Notes: generated by a model from the letters alone, not told the origin. Shown: positions 1 through 6,986, counted from the stretch's first letter. The stretch is 13,849 nt of DNA from Atopobiaceae bacterium (GCA_017510875.1 JAFWLX010000180.1:1-13849); one strand, 5' to 3'. Numbers and translations: made by a program.

Positions 1-75
1 ACACGCGCGTCTTTTGGGACCATGCCAGAGACGGTGCCGGCGTCGGGAGGGCGACGAAAAACCTATGGGTGTGAG

Positions 76-96
76 GGGCCCGTGGAGAGCGGGCCC
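76..96. other. GC-rich hairpin just downstream of truncated nudC
   Basis: GGGCCCG (76-82) and CGGGCCC (90-96) form a perfect 7-bp stem with a 7-nt loop. On the minus strand a short T-run (GGTTTTTCG) follows only about 15 nt later, so this is at best a weak terminator for the nudC remnant. Nothing else recognisable was seen in 1-132. Confidence 0.4.
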
Positions 97-132
97 TGGG
101 AACGCCTCTCGCTTGACAACCAATCTCTCATA

Positions 133-735
133 TCAGTCCTCTATGGTCTCACCTATCTCCACAAAGCCTGCCACCAGCGCATCGATGGGGATGTAGCGTC
201 CACGTGCGTAGCGTGTGATCACGATCTTGTTGCGCTTGGGGTCGCGCACGCACACTATGACGGCTGGGTTTATGCGCGGAAAGATTGTATTGCCGCAGGC
301 AGGGCACGTAAGTGCACGCAACGTGCTGTGATGTACCAGCTCTCCCCCGCAGCGGCCACAATACCTATTGCCCGCATACCAACCACCCAGGTGCACGGCC
401 GTATACACCACATACATCAGCTCACGCGGACCTCTGCCTTCCATGCGGAGCACCCGGTTATGCACCAGCCCAAATCCTTCAGGCACATCCGCTAAACCTG
501 TGTTGGGCGCCAGCCAGCACGAGCAATCGTCAAGCGAAAAGAGGTAGGTGAGGCCTTCTGTAGGCACACCTTGCTCTCCCACAAAGGGCAGCTCGAAACC
601 AAGCTTTCCCTCATCCTCAGTGCGCCGCACGGCAACATCTTGACCCCGTACGTAGAGCACGTAATCACCCGCTTTGGGTACGGCATCAGGAAGATACTCG
701 TTAGCCATCCGGTGAGGTGCAATGTCCTGAATCAT
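133..735 (-). pseudogene. nudC: NudC-type NAD(H) diphosphatase, C-terminally truncated
   Basis: The product resembles NudC, the zinc-binding Nudix hydrolase that cleaves NAD(H) (and NAD caps on RNA) to NMN(H) and AMP. Reading from the ATG at 735 gives 200 residues. The N-terminus (MIQDIAPHRMANEY) has the look of clostridial-type NudC proteins. A four-cysteine zinc ribbon is visible (YCGRCGG, then TCPACGN), followed by the start of the Nudix box, GFVEIGETIED. A TGA then ends the frame exactly where the catalytic REVxEExG helix should begin. The usual SQPWPFP motif and C-terminal domain are also missing, so about 70-80 residues are lost. None of the three minus-strand frames of 1-132 restores them, so this is not a simple frameshift. 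The start at 735 is preferred because AGGGAAGGG lies just upstream; the longer frame to 828 runs into repeat DNA. The family call is firm. Lack of catalytic activity is an inference. Confidence 0.8.
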
Positions 736-801
736 ATGCCTATGGCCCTTCCCTCTCACGAAGCCGATACGCCTATTTGACGCAAAGTATCGCATGCCGA
801 G

Positions 802-935
802 CGTACGGTGCTCGGCCAGTCCGCCCAATTGACGCTAATTCTAGCGATTTAGCCCAAAGTAGCGTCAGTTTGACGGACTGGCCAAGCACCGTACGTCCAG
901 AGTACGCAAACTATCGTCAGTTTGACGGACTGGCC
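802..935. repeat. REP-like repeat cluster, three copies
   Basis: The 21-mer CGTCAGTTTGACGGACTGGC+C occurs exactly at 863-883 and again at 915-935, 52 bp apart in the same orientation. A third, diverged copy in the opposite orientation lies at 802-838. It forms an imperfect 37-bp inverted repeat with 860-896, with only a few mismatches, around a centre at 839-859. Each direct copy contains its own small palindrome (CGTCA-GTT-TGACG). This fits REP-type elements between genes. Whether copies exist elsewhere in the genome cannot be seen here. Confidence 0.75.
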
Positions 936-948
936 GTTGGCTGCGTTC

Positions 949-1626
949 CTATTGCTCCATGCGGCGCTTGAACTCCAGCGCAGCTTGGACGGGATCGTCG
1001 GCCGAGAGAATGGCACGGCCCACCAACAGCAGCCCCGGACCTGTGGCAAGTACCTGATCTAGGTTATCCAAGCGGATGTTGTCCACCACGGCTACCTCGG
1101 CGTGATGTGTGAGGCCTCGTGAAACGTTACGCACCAACGCCAGCGGTGTGCCACCCATGGCGCGTGTGTTGCGATGGAAGACATCGTGATCGTCTTCTAG
1201 GCCCTCCTTGCCACGCAAGCCCGAGGGAACAATGAGGTAGCGCACTCCCAGATCCTCCAGCTCGGCCGCACGCTGCACGAGGCCGCGCACACCGGCCATA
1301 TCGGCCGCCACTGCGCCACCTTGCTCCTGAGCCACCATCACCACAGTCTCGACCTCGCTGTCAGTGGCACCAGCCAGCACGGTCACGATATCCGCGCCGT
1401 GTGCAAAGGCACTTTTGGCAATACGCGCTCCGTTATGCCATATCTTGGTGTCGGCCAAGACCTCAACCTGAGGAAACGCCTCGTGAACCTGCTCGACTGC
1501 CGCCATACCCGTATCAAGCAGAAGCGGAGTGCCCACCTCGATGATGTCAACGATATCGGCAATGGCGCGCACCAGCGCGATTCCGTCCTCCACACTATAG
1601 GTATCAAGAGTCACTTGCAGCTTCAT
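949..1626 (-). CDS. HUMPS-fold protein (hexulose-6-P synthase / 3-keto-L-gulonate-6-P decarboxylase-like)
   Basis: This 225-residue protein belongs to the orotidine-monophosphate-decarboxylase suprafamily, whose members use a TIM barrel to make or break C-C bonds in sugar phosphates. Visible family marks are the N-terminal strand with D8, VGTP (31-34) preceded by E30, LADTK (57-61) carrying the conserved Asp-x-Lys, GADIVTV (77-83) and the C-terminal phosphate-loop-like VGRAI (202-206). Several normally important positions differ. The second Asp of the DxKxxD motif is H64, the usual His in the VHxG strand is P134, and the glycine pair of AGGI is replaced by DN (182-183). The reaction therefore cannot be assigned, and no hexulose-phosphate isomerase lies nearby. 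The ATG at 1626 is chosen because GAGGTG lies 8 nt upstream and the family N-terminus starts there; the frame itself stays open to 1755. It ends in TAG. Confidence 0.75.
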   Translation of the reverse strand: MKLQVTLDTYSVEDGIALVRAIADIVDIIEVGTPLLLDTGMAAVEQVHEAFPQVEVLADTKIWHNGARIAKSAFAHGADIVTVLAGATDSEVETVVMVAQEQGGAVAADMAGVRGLVQRAAELEDLGVRYLIVPSGLRGKEGLEDDHDVFHRNTRAMGGTPLALVRNVSRGLTHHAEVAVVDNIRLDNLDQVLATGPGLLLVGRAILSADDPVQAALEFKRRMEQ

Positions 1627-1681
1627 CGTGCGCACCTCGATTCCGGACTCACAAGTTATTTGCACGTCAACATACACGAGA

Positions 1682-1797
1682 GGGACTGACAAGTAGTCCC
1701 AAAAACCGCAGGTAACCCGCAAGCGGTCAGCCTTTGCCGACTCGCGAGACACCATGCGACTGCCCCATCCCTCATGTTAGAAGCTGGGGCAGTCGCA
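1682..1797 (-). promoter_or_regulatory. Hairpin-rich leader upstream of the HUMPS gene
   Basis: Reading toward the gene on the minus strand there are three structures. First is a perfect 13-bp stem (1785-1797 with 1755-1767) around a 17-nt loop. Second is a short GC-rich hairpin, GCGGGTTACCTGC, followed by GGTTTTT at about 1702-1720, which looks like a weak intrinsic terminator or attenuator. Third is a 6-bp stem, GGGACT/AGTCCC, with a 7-nt loop (1682-1700). The hairpins are plain in the sequence; a regulatory role is inferred. I could not match the leader to a known riboswitch or T-box class. Confidence 0.4.
1755..1797. other. 13-bp perfect inverted repeat
   Basis: TGCGACTGCCCCA at 1755-1767 is exactly complementary to TGGGGCAGTCGCA at 1785-1797. 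No T-run follows on either strand, so it is not a classical Rho-independent terminator. It could be an operator, an RNA stabiliser or a remnant of the lost upstream gene's 3' end. Confidence 0.7.
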
Positions 1798-1826
1798 GAT
1801 AGATACTGAGACCATGACGTTGCTTT

Positions 1827-1910
1827 TGAGGGCTCGCCGCCTCGACCCTCACGCAAGAATTAACACTACGGTAGGCTTACCTGGCATGACGTGCCACCCG
1901 CTTGTGGCAC
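1827..1910. other. Further hairpins between the gene relics and the HUMPS leader
   Basis: TGAGGG (1827-1832) pairs with CCCTCA (1846-1851). GTGCCAC (1891-1897) pairs with GTGGCAC (1904-1910) over a 6-nt loop, and can alternatively be drawn into a GGCA/TGCC hairpin with 1883-1886. No T-runs follow on either strand. They are recorded as structure only; no function is claimed. Confidence 0.35.
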
Positions 1911-2008
1911 TTGCCTTCCCAAAGCGCTACGATCTCGTCGTGCTTTGCGGGACGCAGCAGGTAGAAGCCCCAAGCACAGAGAAGTATATGTTGTAGTCTT
2001 CCTTGACG
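1877..2008 (-). other. Possible C-terminal gene fragment, unrecognised
   Basis: An open frame on the minus strand, ending in TAA at 1877-1879, reads WGFYLLRPAKHDEIVALWEG and then about 11 more residues. It looks protein-like but has no credible start, and I do not recognise a family. It is in a different frame from the lipoprotein relic that it abuts, so it may be the end of a second decayed gene, or the product of a deletion joining two genes. It could also be chance. Confidence 0.25.
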
Positions 2009-2211
2009 TCAGCGGGTGTGTCTGCGGTCACGACACCATCAAGGTCGGCACAGAGCCACGGCGTACCCGTTGTGTAGTCTGTCGACTTGTCCTGCGCAAT
2101 GGTCTGTGGCTCATCCTCAACCTGCGCCTAAGAAGCATCCTGAGAGGATCCACAGGCACCAAGCGCAAAAGCAAGCGAACAAGCAAGCACCAGTTTGATG
2201 GCATTTCTCAT
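1981..2211 (-). pseudogene. Relic of a lipoprotein, resembling the N-terminus of an M13 (PepO-like) metallopeptidase
   Basis: From the ATG at 2211, with AAAGGG 5 nt upstream, the frame gives a typical lipoprotein signal peptide: MRNAIK, a hydrophobic stretch, and the lipobox LGAC with Cys20 as the acylation site. Codon 28 (2130-2128) is TAG. Beyond it the same frame still reads like protein (AQVEDEPQTIAQDKS, then a stretch with TGTPWLCADLDG and TADTPADVKEDYNIYF) up to about 1981. Segments of the form PW..DLDGVVTADTPADxKEDF are, from memory, characteristic of the start of coriobacterial M13-family peptidases. The LYVNKDW continuation and the whole catalytic domain (HExxH) are absent. The signal peptide and the nonsense codon are clear. 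The M13 assignment is from recall only. Confidence 0.6.
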
Positions 2212-2251
2212 AATGACCCTTTCAATAACATTAATATCTATGGCAAAGATA
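2212..2251 (-). promoter_or_regulatory. Short AT-rich gap, possible promoter for the lipoprotein relic
   Basis: The 40 bp between the EAL gene's stop and the relic's ATG is AT-rich. A TTGGAC/TAGATA-type pair with 17-nt spacing overlaps the end of the EAL gene, but the -10 match is poor. It would be a leftover promoter at best. Confidence 0.2.
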
Positions 2252-4759
2252 TCATTTGTCCAATGGCCCTACGTCTTTGAAGTAGCCCACGAGCCCCACA
2301 ATGCGCCCGTCGCGCGTAAGCGGCATCTTGTTGGCCTCGATGACACGTTCCTCGCCTTTAGCATCTGTTGTTTTACCCCGCACCTTGTGAATGCGATCGC
2401 CCTGGAGCACACGCCACTCGTCGTCGCGATAGTGCTGGTTGCCCTCGGTCCAACCCATGTCCTCATCGGTGTGGCCAAGGATGTCCTCAAGGCTCTCGAA
2501 GCCGTAATAGTTAAGAAAGTTTTGATTAGCCCCCAAGAATCGACGCTTCGTGTCCTTCCAGAAGATGTTGCGGTCGGTCACCTCAAGCAACCCGGTTAGC
2601 AGCGCCTCGTCATCCACGTGCGCATTGGCATTCAGGCGCTGGTGCGCAACGCTCTCAAGCGACAGGTCCAAATCGCGCATGCATGACAGATACTGACGAC
2701 GACCCTTTATGTCCACGGGAATGATCGCAAAAATGTGACTCTCGTAACGCTCGGAATCGGACAGGGCTATGAAGGTATCTGCCAGATGGTCGGTGGGAGC
2801 ATCTTTCAGGCGCTCCTCAACCGTCGAGAGGTCGTAGAACTCAAGGAAGCGCTCACGGTCATCAGGATGGATAAAGGTGTTGCAAAAGGCATCTATCTCG
2901 TCCTGCGGGGTGCCATCCTCGCGCTGCGCGGTATAGCGCGGCACGTTGAGATAGATGTTTCGCCACGAGCCGTCGTTTCTGTCAAGCAGGTCGATGCGCT
3001 TGAAAAGGGTGTAGAGAAAACGCAGCGACTCCTCAAGCAGGCGAAAGTCGTTATAGCGCGAGTAACCTGTGGTGCTGAGCACCTCGACCAGAAAGGCGTT
3101 GCGCCCGCGCATGGAACATACATGCGTCACGCCCAGCGTGCATATGTGACCTTCGCTCACAAAGTCAAACTGCTGCGGCTCTTTGGTCTGAAGCGTCTTT
3201 GAGGCAGCATAGAGAGCTTTGTTGCGCAGGTCTGAGAGGCTGTCACCCAGCCTCTCGGTAAGCTGCTCGAGGCTGTATCCCCCATGTGAGTACACAAACC
3301 GCATGAATGCGCCATTTACCGACAGAAAGCTGATGCGCTGGTCATCACGCACTTCAATCAAGGCAAACGGCTGCGTTCCCAAGAAGGTTGCGGCCTCGAT
3401 GCCCTGCACGCTGGCACGCGTCCCGTCTATCAGGTTGACGCTTCCCACGGTTTTGTAGTAGCTCTCCTCACCCTCATACTCGTAGGTTTCCGCATGCTCG
3501 CGTAAATACGGCAGTATCTCATCGTGTGAGAGGGGCTTGCTAAAGTAGAAGCCCTGCACCTTTTGGCACCCTACTGCTTTGAGAAATATAAACTGGTCTT
3601 CAGTTTCTACGCCCTCGCACAACGTCTCAAGCGCAAGACGCTTAATCATGCTGATAGAGTCGGCCACAATGGCACGTGCCCGCTCGTTTACCTCAACCTC
3701 GTCAAGCAGTGACTTATCGAGCTTCACCACATCAAAGCTCGAGCCCTCCAAGACGCGCAGGCTGGAGTATCCGCTGCCAAAGTCGTCCAGATAGAGTTTA
3801 AAGCCGCCACTCCTAAAGCGCTCAATGTCTGCAAGCAGCATCTCGTCGTTTGAGGCCAGAGCACTCTCGGTCACCTCGATGTGCACCTGATCTATGGGCA
3901 CGTTGTAGTCCGCCATGACCGAGGTAACGGCGGTGTATATGTCGGTGAGCTCGAAGTCAAGACGGGAAAGGTTTACGCCAAAGGGCACGCTCAGGCCAAG
4001 CGTGGCCGCCTCCGCCCACTGCTTGCAAGCCTGACGAATCACCTCTATATCAAGGCGATGGATGAGCTGGTGGCTCTCGAGCTCGGGAATAAACTCGTCA
4101 GGACGTAGAAAGCCGTACTCCTCGGACTGCCAACGCGAGAGAATCTCAACCTCGCACACGCGCCCAGTAATGGTGCGTATGATGGGCTGCGCAAAGGCAC
4201 GAATCTCCCCACGTTTGATGGCGTCGTCAAGATGCTCGACCACATAAGCACGACGCCTAAAGGCAATCTCAAGATCGGCATCAAAGCAACGGGCGTACGA
4301 CGGGTCGTTTGAGCGGATGGCCTCAAAGGCATAGATGGCCCGCTCCATTGCCTCATGCAGTGTGAGACCGCCAACAATCTCGCACCAACCCGCCTTGACC
4401 TTTATGTGACTGGCACTGTTATCCTCGTGGGGTAGCGCCTTGTTCACACGCTCTACCACCTGGTCCACGTCATCTACGGGAATGATTGCCATGAAGGTCC
4501 CCGACGAGTAGCGCCCCAACTGATGCTCGGGAAGGCTGGCGCGCAGGCCCTTGGCAATCGTCTTCAGTATCTCTTCGCCGGCGTCCATGCCGTGGCGCGA
4601 CACATAGGGACCCATATCAAGAAGCGCCAGATACGCCGCCGCATACCTCAGGCCCCGTGCGGAGGCCTTGTTGATGAGCTGCTTTGCCTGATGCGCAAAT
4701 GCAGCACGATCCTGTAAGCCTGTCAACGCATCACGCGAAAAGCGCTTGAAGCTGGGCAT
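2252..4759 (-). CDS. Degenerate GGDEF - EAL - PAS protein, predicted c-di-GMP phosphodiesterase
   Basis: The protein has 835 residues and no signal peptide or clear membrane segment, so it is probably cytoplasmic. Residues about 8-165 form a GGDEF-like domain (DALTGLQDR is present), but the signature is RYSSGTF (83-89), so cyclase activity is not expected. Residues about 170-420 form an EAL domain with the expected metal and catalytic residues: E205 in EVEILSRW, N263, E295, D325-D326 in LDDFGSGYSS, K346, E382 in EGVET and Q402. Residues about 450-835 contain PAS-like regions, the clearest being the last (about 715-830). Sensory domains placed after the EAL domain are a less common order. The predicted role is hydrolysis of c-di-GMP to pGpG under PAS control. 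The ATG at 4759 is preferred because AAAGAG lies 5 nt upstream; the alternative TTG at 4810 has no good ribosome binding site. It ends in TGA. Confidence 0.88.
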   Translation of the reverse strand: MPSFKRFSRDALTGLQDRAAFAHQAKQLINKASARGLRYAAAYLALLDMGPYVSRHGMDAGEEILKTIAKGLRASLPEHQLGRYSSGTFMAIIPVDDVDQVVERVNKALPHEDNSASHIKVKAGWCEIVGGLTLHEAMERAIYAFEAIRSNDPSYARCFDADLEIAFRRRAYVVEHLDDAIKRGEIRAFAQPIIRTITGRVCEVEILSRWQSEEYGFLRPDEFIPELESHQLIHRLDIEVIRQACKQWAEAATLGLSVPFGVNLSRLDFELTDIYTAVTSVMADYNVPIDQVHIEVTESALASNDEMLLADIERFRSGGFKLYLDDFGSGYSSLRVLEGSSFDVVKLDKSLLDEVEVNERARAIVADSISMIKRLALETLCEGVETEDQFIFLKAVGCQKVQGFYFSKPLSHDEILPYLREHAETYEYEGEESYYKTVGSVNLIDGTRASVQGIEAATFLGTQPFALIEVRDDQRISFLSVNGAFMRFVYSHGGYSLEQLTERLGDSLSDLRNKALYAASKTLQTKEPQQFDFVSEGHICTLGVTHVCSMRGRNAFLVEVLSTTGYSRYNDFRLLEESLRFLYTLFKRIDLLDRNDGSWRNIYLNVPRYTAQREDGTPQDEIDAFCNTFIHPDDRERFLEFYDLSTVEERLKDAPTDHLADTFIALSDSERYESHIFAIIPVDIKGRRQYLSCMRDLDLSLESVAHQRLNANAHVDDEALLTGLLEVTDRNIFWKDTKRRFLGANQNFLNYYGFESLEDILGHTDEDMGWTEGNQHYRDDEWRVLQGDRIHKVRGKTTDAKGEERVIEANKMPLTRDGRIVGLVGYFKDVGPLDK

Positions 4760-4849
4760 GTGTTCTCTTTCATTCTGGAGCGGCAGTGTGACCCATTTAA
4801 GCATAGGCAACTAGTGCAGCGTAGCTCGCATAAGAACAATCCGCGATAT

Positions 4850-4890
4850 AAACTCAAAGCGGCGCGCCCCTCCCAGAGAGACGCGCCGCC
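4850..4890 (-). terminator. Intrinsic-type terminator after htpG
   Basis: On the minus strand GCGGCGCG (4889-4882) pairs perfectly with CGCGCCGC (4866-4859) around a 15-nt loop and is followed by TTTGAGTTT. It begins about 30 nt past the htpG stop, so it is placed to end that transcript. The T-run is interrupted, so efficiency is uncertain. Confidence 0.65.
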
Positions 4891-4891
4891 A

Positions 4892-4932
4892 ATCAAGGCA
4901 AAGCTATATCAAAGCAAAGCTACATCAAGGCA
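4892..4932. repeat. Tandem 16-bp repeat across the htpG stop codon
   Basis: Units at 4892-4907 and 4908-4923 share 14 of 16 bases (core GCAAAGCTA), and nine bases of a third unit follow at 4924-4932. The htpG TAG lies in the middle unit. It looks like a small slippage duplication at the 3' end of the gene. Confidence 0.6.
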
Positions 4933-6887
4933 CACACGTTCTTGGCAAACTCCACGGGGTCATCCACGGGCAAGCCCTCAACCAGCAGGGCCTGGTCGTA
5001 AAGCAGGCTCGCATACATTGCCAGCTTGTCGACATCTCCGGCCTGCTGTGCTGCCACAAGCTTCTGGAACACTGGATGGTCCGCATTGAGCTCGAGGATG
5101 CGCGTGGCCTTGGGCGCCATGTTGGCGTCGGGGCCCTGCATCATCACGCGCTCCATCTCAAGCGAGATGGGACCCTCGGTGGCAATGCAAGCAGGTGCAT
5201 CGGTAAGGTTGGCTGACACACGAACCGAGCCAACCTTGTCTCCAAGAGACTCTGACATGGCCTCAAAGAGGGTCTCGTGGTCTTTGGTTGCTTGCTCGGC
5301 AGCACTCTTCTCCTCCTCGGTGGCAAGGTCAAGATCTGCCGTGGAGACGTTAGCCAGCTCGATGTCGCGGGCATCAGTGCCGGCGTTCTCGGAATCTCCA
5401 GCCACGGCGTCCATATGATAGGTGCGCATGGCCTGGATCATGAACTCATCCACATCCTGCGTGCAGAGCAGCACGTCATAGCCGCGAGCAAGAGCGCTGG
5501 TCACAGCAGGCATCTTCTTCAGACGATCACGGGAATCACCAGCCGCGTAGAGAATCTTGTCTTGGCCCTCGGGCATGGCCTGCACGTACTCGCGCAAGGT
5601 GACCATCTTGTCCTCTTTGGCACTATAGAACAGCAGCAGGTCGGCAAGTTCAGAGGCGTTCATGCCATAGCTGTTATAGATACCAAACTTGATGCCACGA
5701 CCAAAGTTCTCGAAGAACTTCTCGTAAGCCTCACGGTCATCGGCAAGCATGGTGCTCAGCTCGCTCTTGATCTTGCGCTCCACGCGCTTGGCAATGGCAC
5801 GCAGCTGGGCGTTTTGCTGCAGCGTCTCGCGTGAAATGTTGAGCGTGACGTCAGGGCTGTCCACCACGCCGCGCACAAAGTTGTAGTAGTCAGGCAAAAG
5901 GTCGGCACATTTCTCCTGAATGAGCACGTTGGACGAGTAGAGCGCCAGGCCCTTCTCGTAGTCCTTGCTATACAGGTCAAAGGGTGCCTCGCTGGGGATG
6001 AACAACAGGGCGTCGTAGCTCAAGGCTCCCTCGGCATGGAACGAGGTGGTGCGCAGAGGATCGGTGTAGTCATGGAATGTGGACTTATAGAACTCGTCGT
6101 AGTCGCTCTGCTCAACCTCGCTGACACGCTTCTTCCAGATGGGCGTCATGGAGTTGATGGTCTCAAGCTCTTGATGGTCCACGTAGCGCGGCGCGTCCTC
6201 GGGCAGGTCTTCGGGGTTCTCGACCGGCACGCTCTTGGTAACCATCATCTGGATGGGATAGCGCACGTAGTTAGAGTAGCGCTTGACAAGGTCGCGCAGG
6301 CCCCACTCGGAAAGGAACCTGTCAACATCCTCGTCGTCTGTGGACTCACGCAGGTAAAGAATTACGTCGGTACCGTGGTCGTTCTCTCCGTCGCGCTCTC
6401 CGGGACGGGCCGGCTCGATGGTGTAGCCCTCGATGCCATCGGACTCCCAGGCATAGGCGGTATTGGAGCCAAGGGCACGGCTCACCACACGCACGCGCGA
6501 GGCAACCATAAACGACGAGTAGAAGCCCACGCCAAACTGGCCGATGATGTCCATGGCGTCGCCCTGGCTCTCGGCATGCTCGGCCTTGAAGGCCTCAGAG
6601 CCAGAGTGGGCAATGGTGCCAAGGTTCTCCTCAAGCTCCTCGGCCGTCATGCCAATGCCGTTGTCCGAGACCGTGATGGTGCGGGCATCCTCGTCATAGG
6701 AGATGCGAATGGCCAGATCATCCTGGGTGATGTTTGCCGTGCTGTCAGTAAGCGCAACAAACGAGAGCTTGTCGATGGCGTCAGACGCGTTTGAGACAAG
6801 CTCTCGTAAAAAGATCTCTCGGTTGGTGTAGATGGAGTTGATCATAAGGTCGAGCAGTTTTTTACTCTCAGTTTTGAATTCCTTCAT
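4920..6887 (-). CDS. htpG: Molecular chaperone HtpG (Hsp90)
   Basis: HtpG is the bacterial Hsp90, an ATP-driven dimeric cytosolic chaperone that remodels client proteins with the DnaK system. The start at ATG 6887 gives 655 residues, slightly longer than E. coli HtpG (624). The GHKL ATPase domain is intact: LRELVSNASDAIDK with E29, N33 and D37; VSDNGIGM with D75 and G79; the ATP-lid motif IAHSG; and IGQFGVGFYSSF. The middle domain and C-terminal dimerisation domain follow without a break. A GTG at 6896 is also in frame, but the AGAAGGG Shine-Dalgarno-like sequence would then be only 3 nt away. It is probably transcribed alone, with a palindromic element upstream and a terminator downstream. 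It ends in TAG. Confidence 0.97.
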   Translation of the reverse strand: MKEFKTESKKLLDLMINSIYTNREIFLRELVSNASDAIDKLSFVALTDSTANITQDDLAIRISYDEDARTITVSDNGIGMTAEELEENLGTIAHSGSEAFKAEHAESQGDAMDIIGQFGVGFYSSFMVASRVRVVSRALGSNTAYAWESDGIEGYTIEPARPGERDGENDHGTDVILYLRESTDDEDVDRFLSEWGLRDLVKRYSNYVRYPIQMMVTKSVPVENPEDLPEDAPRYVDHQELETINSMTPIWKKRVSEVEQSDYDEFYKSTFHDYTDPLRTTSFHAEGALSYDALLFIPSEAPFDLYSKDYEKGLALYSSNVLIQEKCADLLPDYYNFVRGVVDSPDVTLNISRETLQQNAQLRAIAKRVERKIKSELSTMLADDREAYEKFFENFGRGIKFGIYNSYGMNASELADLLLFYSAKEDKMVTLREYVQAMPEGQDKILYAAGDSRDRLKKMPAVTSALARGYDVLLCTQDVDEFMIQAMRTYHMDAVAGDSENAGTDARDIELANVSTADLDLATEEEKSAAEQATKDHETLFEAMSESLGDKVGSVRVSANLTDAPACIATEGPISLEMERVMMQGPDANMAPKATRILELNADHPVFQKLVAAQQAGDVDKLAMYASLLYDQALLVEGLPVDDPVEFAKNVCALM

Positions 6888-6938
6888 ACGGTGCACGTTC
6901 CCTTCTTGGTTGCAGATGGCGGGTCAACCGCCGATGTA

Positions 6939-6976
6939 TACAAGATGGCTTGTACCCATTTTTATGGGAGCGCTAA
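6939..6976 (-). promoter_or_regulatory. Candidate operator sites upstream of htpG
   Basis: In the gap before htpG, TACAAG (6939-6944) and CTTGTA (6949-6954) form a perfect 6-bp inverted repeat. CCCAT/ATGGG (6955-6968) forms a second. Next to them, on the minus strand, TTAGCGCTC (6976-6968) matches 8 of 9 bases of the left half of the CIRCE heat-shock operator, but the expected right half is not present. A control role is an inference from position and symmetry. No convincing -35/-10 pair was found. Confidence 0.3.
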
Positions 6977-6986
6977 CACCGTTTTT

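Noticed and set aside
113..148. TTGACA at 113 as a plus-strand promoter
   Set aside because: No -10 hexamer occurs at suitable spacing and no plus-strand gene follows.
22..495. Open frame of 157 codons on the plus strand at the left edge
   Set aside because: It lies antisense to the clear nudC sequence with its zinc ribbon and Nudix start, and its translation is Cys/His-rich with no recognisable motif.
863..935. CRISPR array
   Set aside because: There are only two direct copies with one 31-bp spacer plus an inverted copy, and no cas genes; REP-like repeats fit better.
1627..1755. N-terminal extension of the HUMPS protein up to the ATG at 1755
   Set aside because: The extra 43 residues do not resemble the family, which starts at MKLQVTLD; the later ATG has a good ribosome binding site and the extension overlaps structured leader DNA.
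6036..6794. Plus-strand open frame of 252 codons
   Set aside because: It is antisense to the ATPase and middle domains of htpG; no ribosome binding site or motif supports it.
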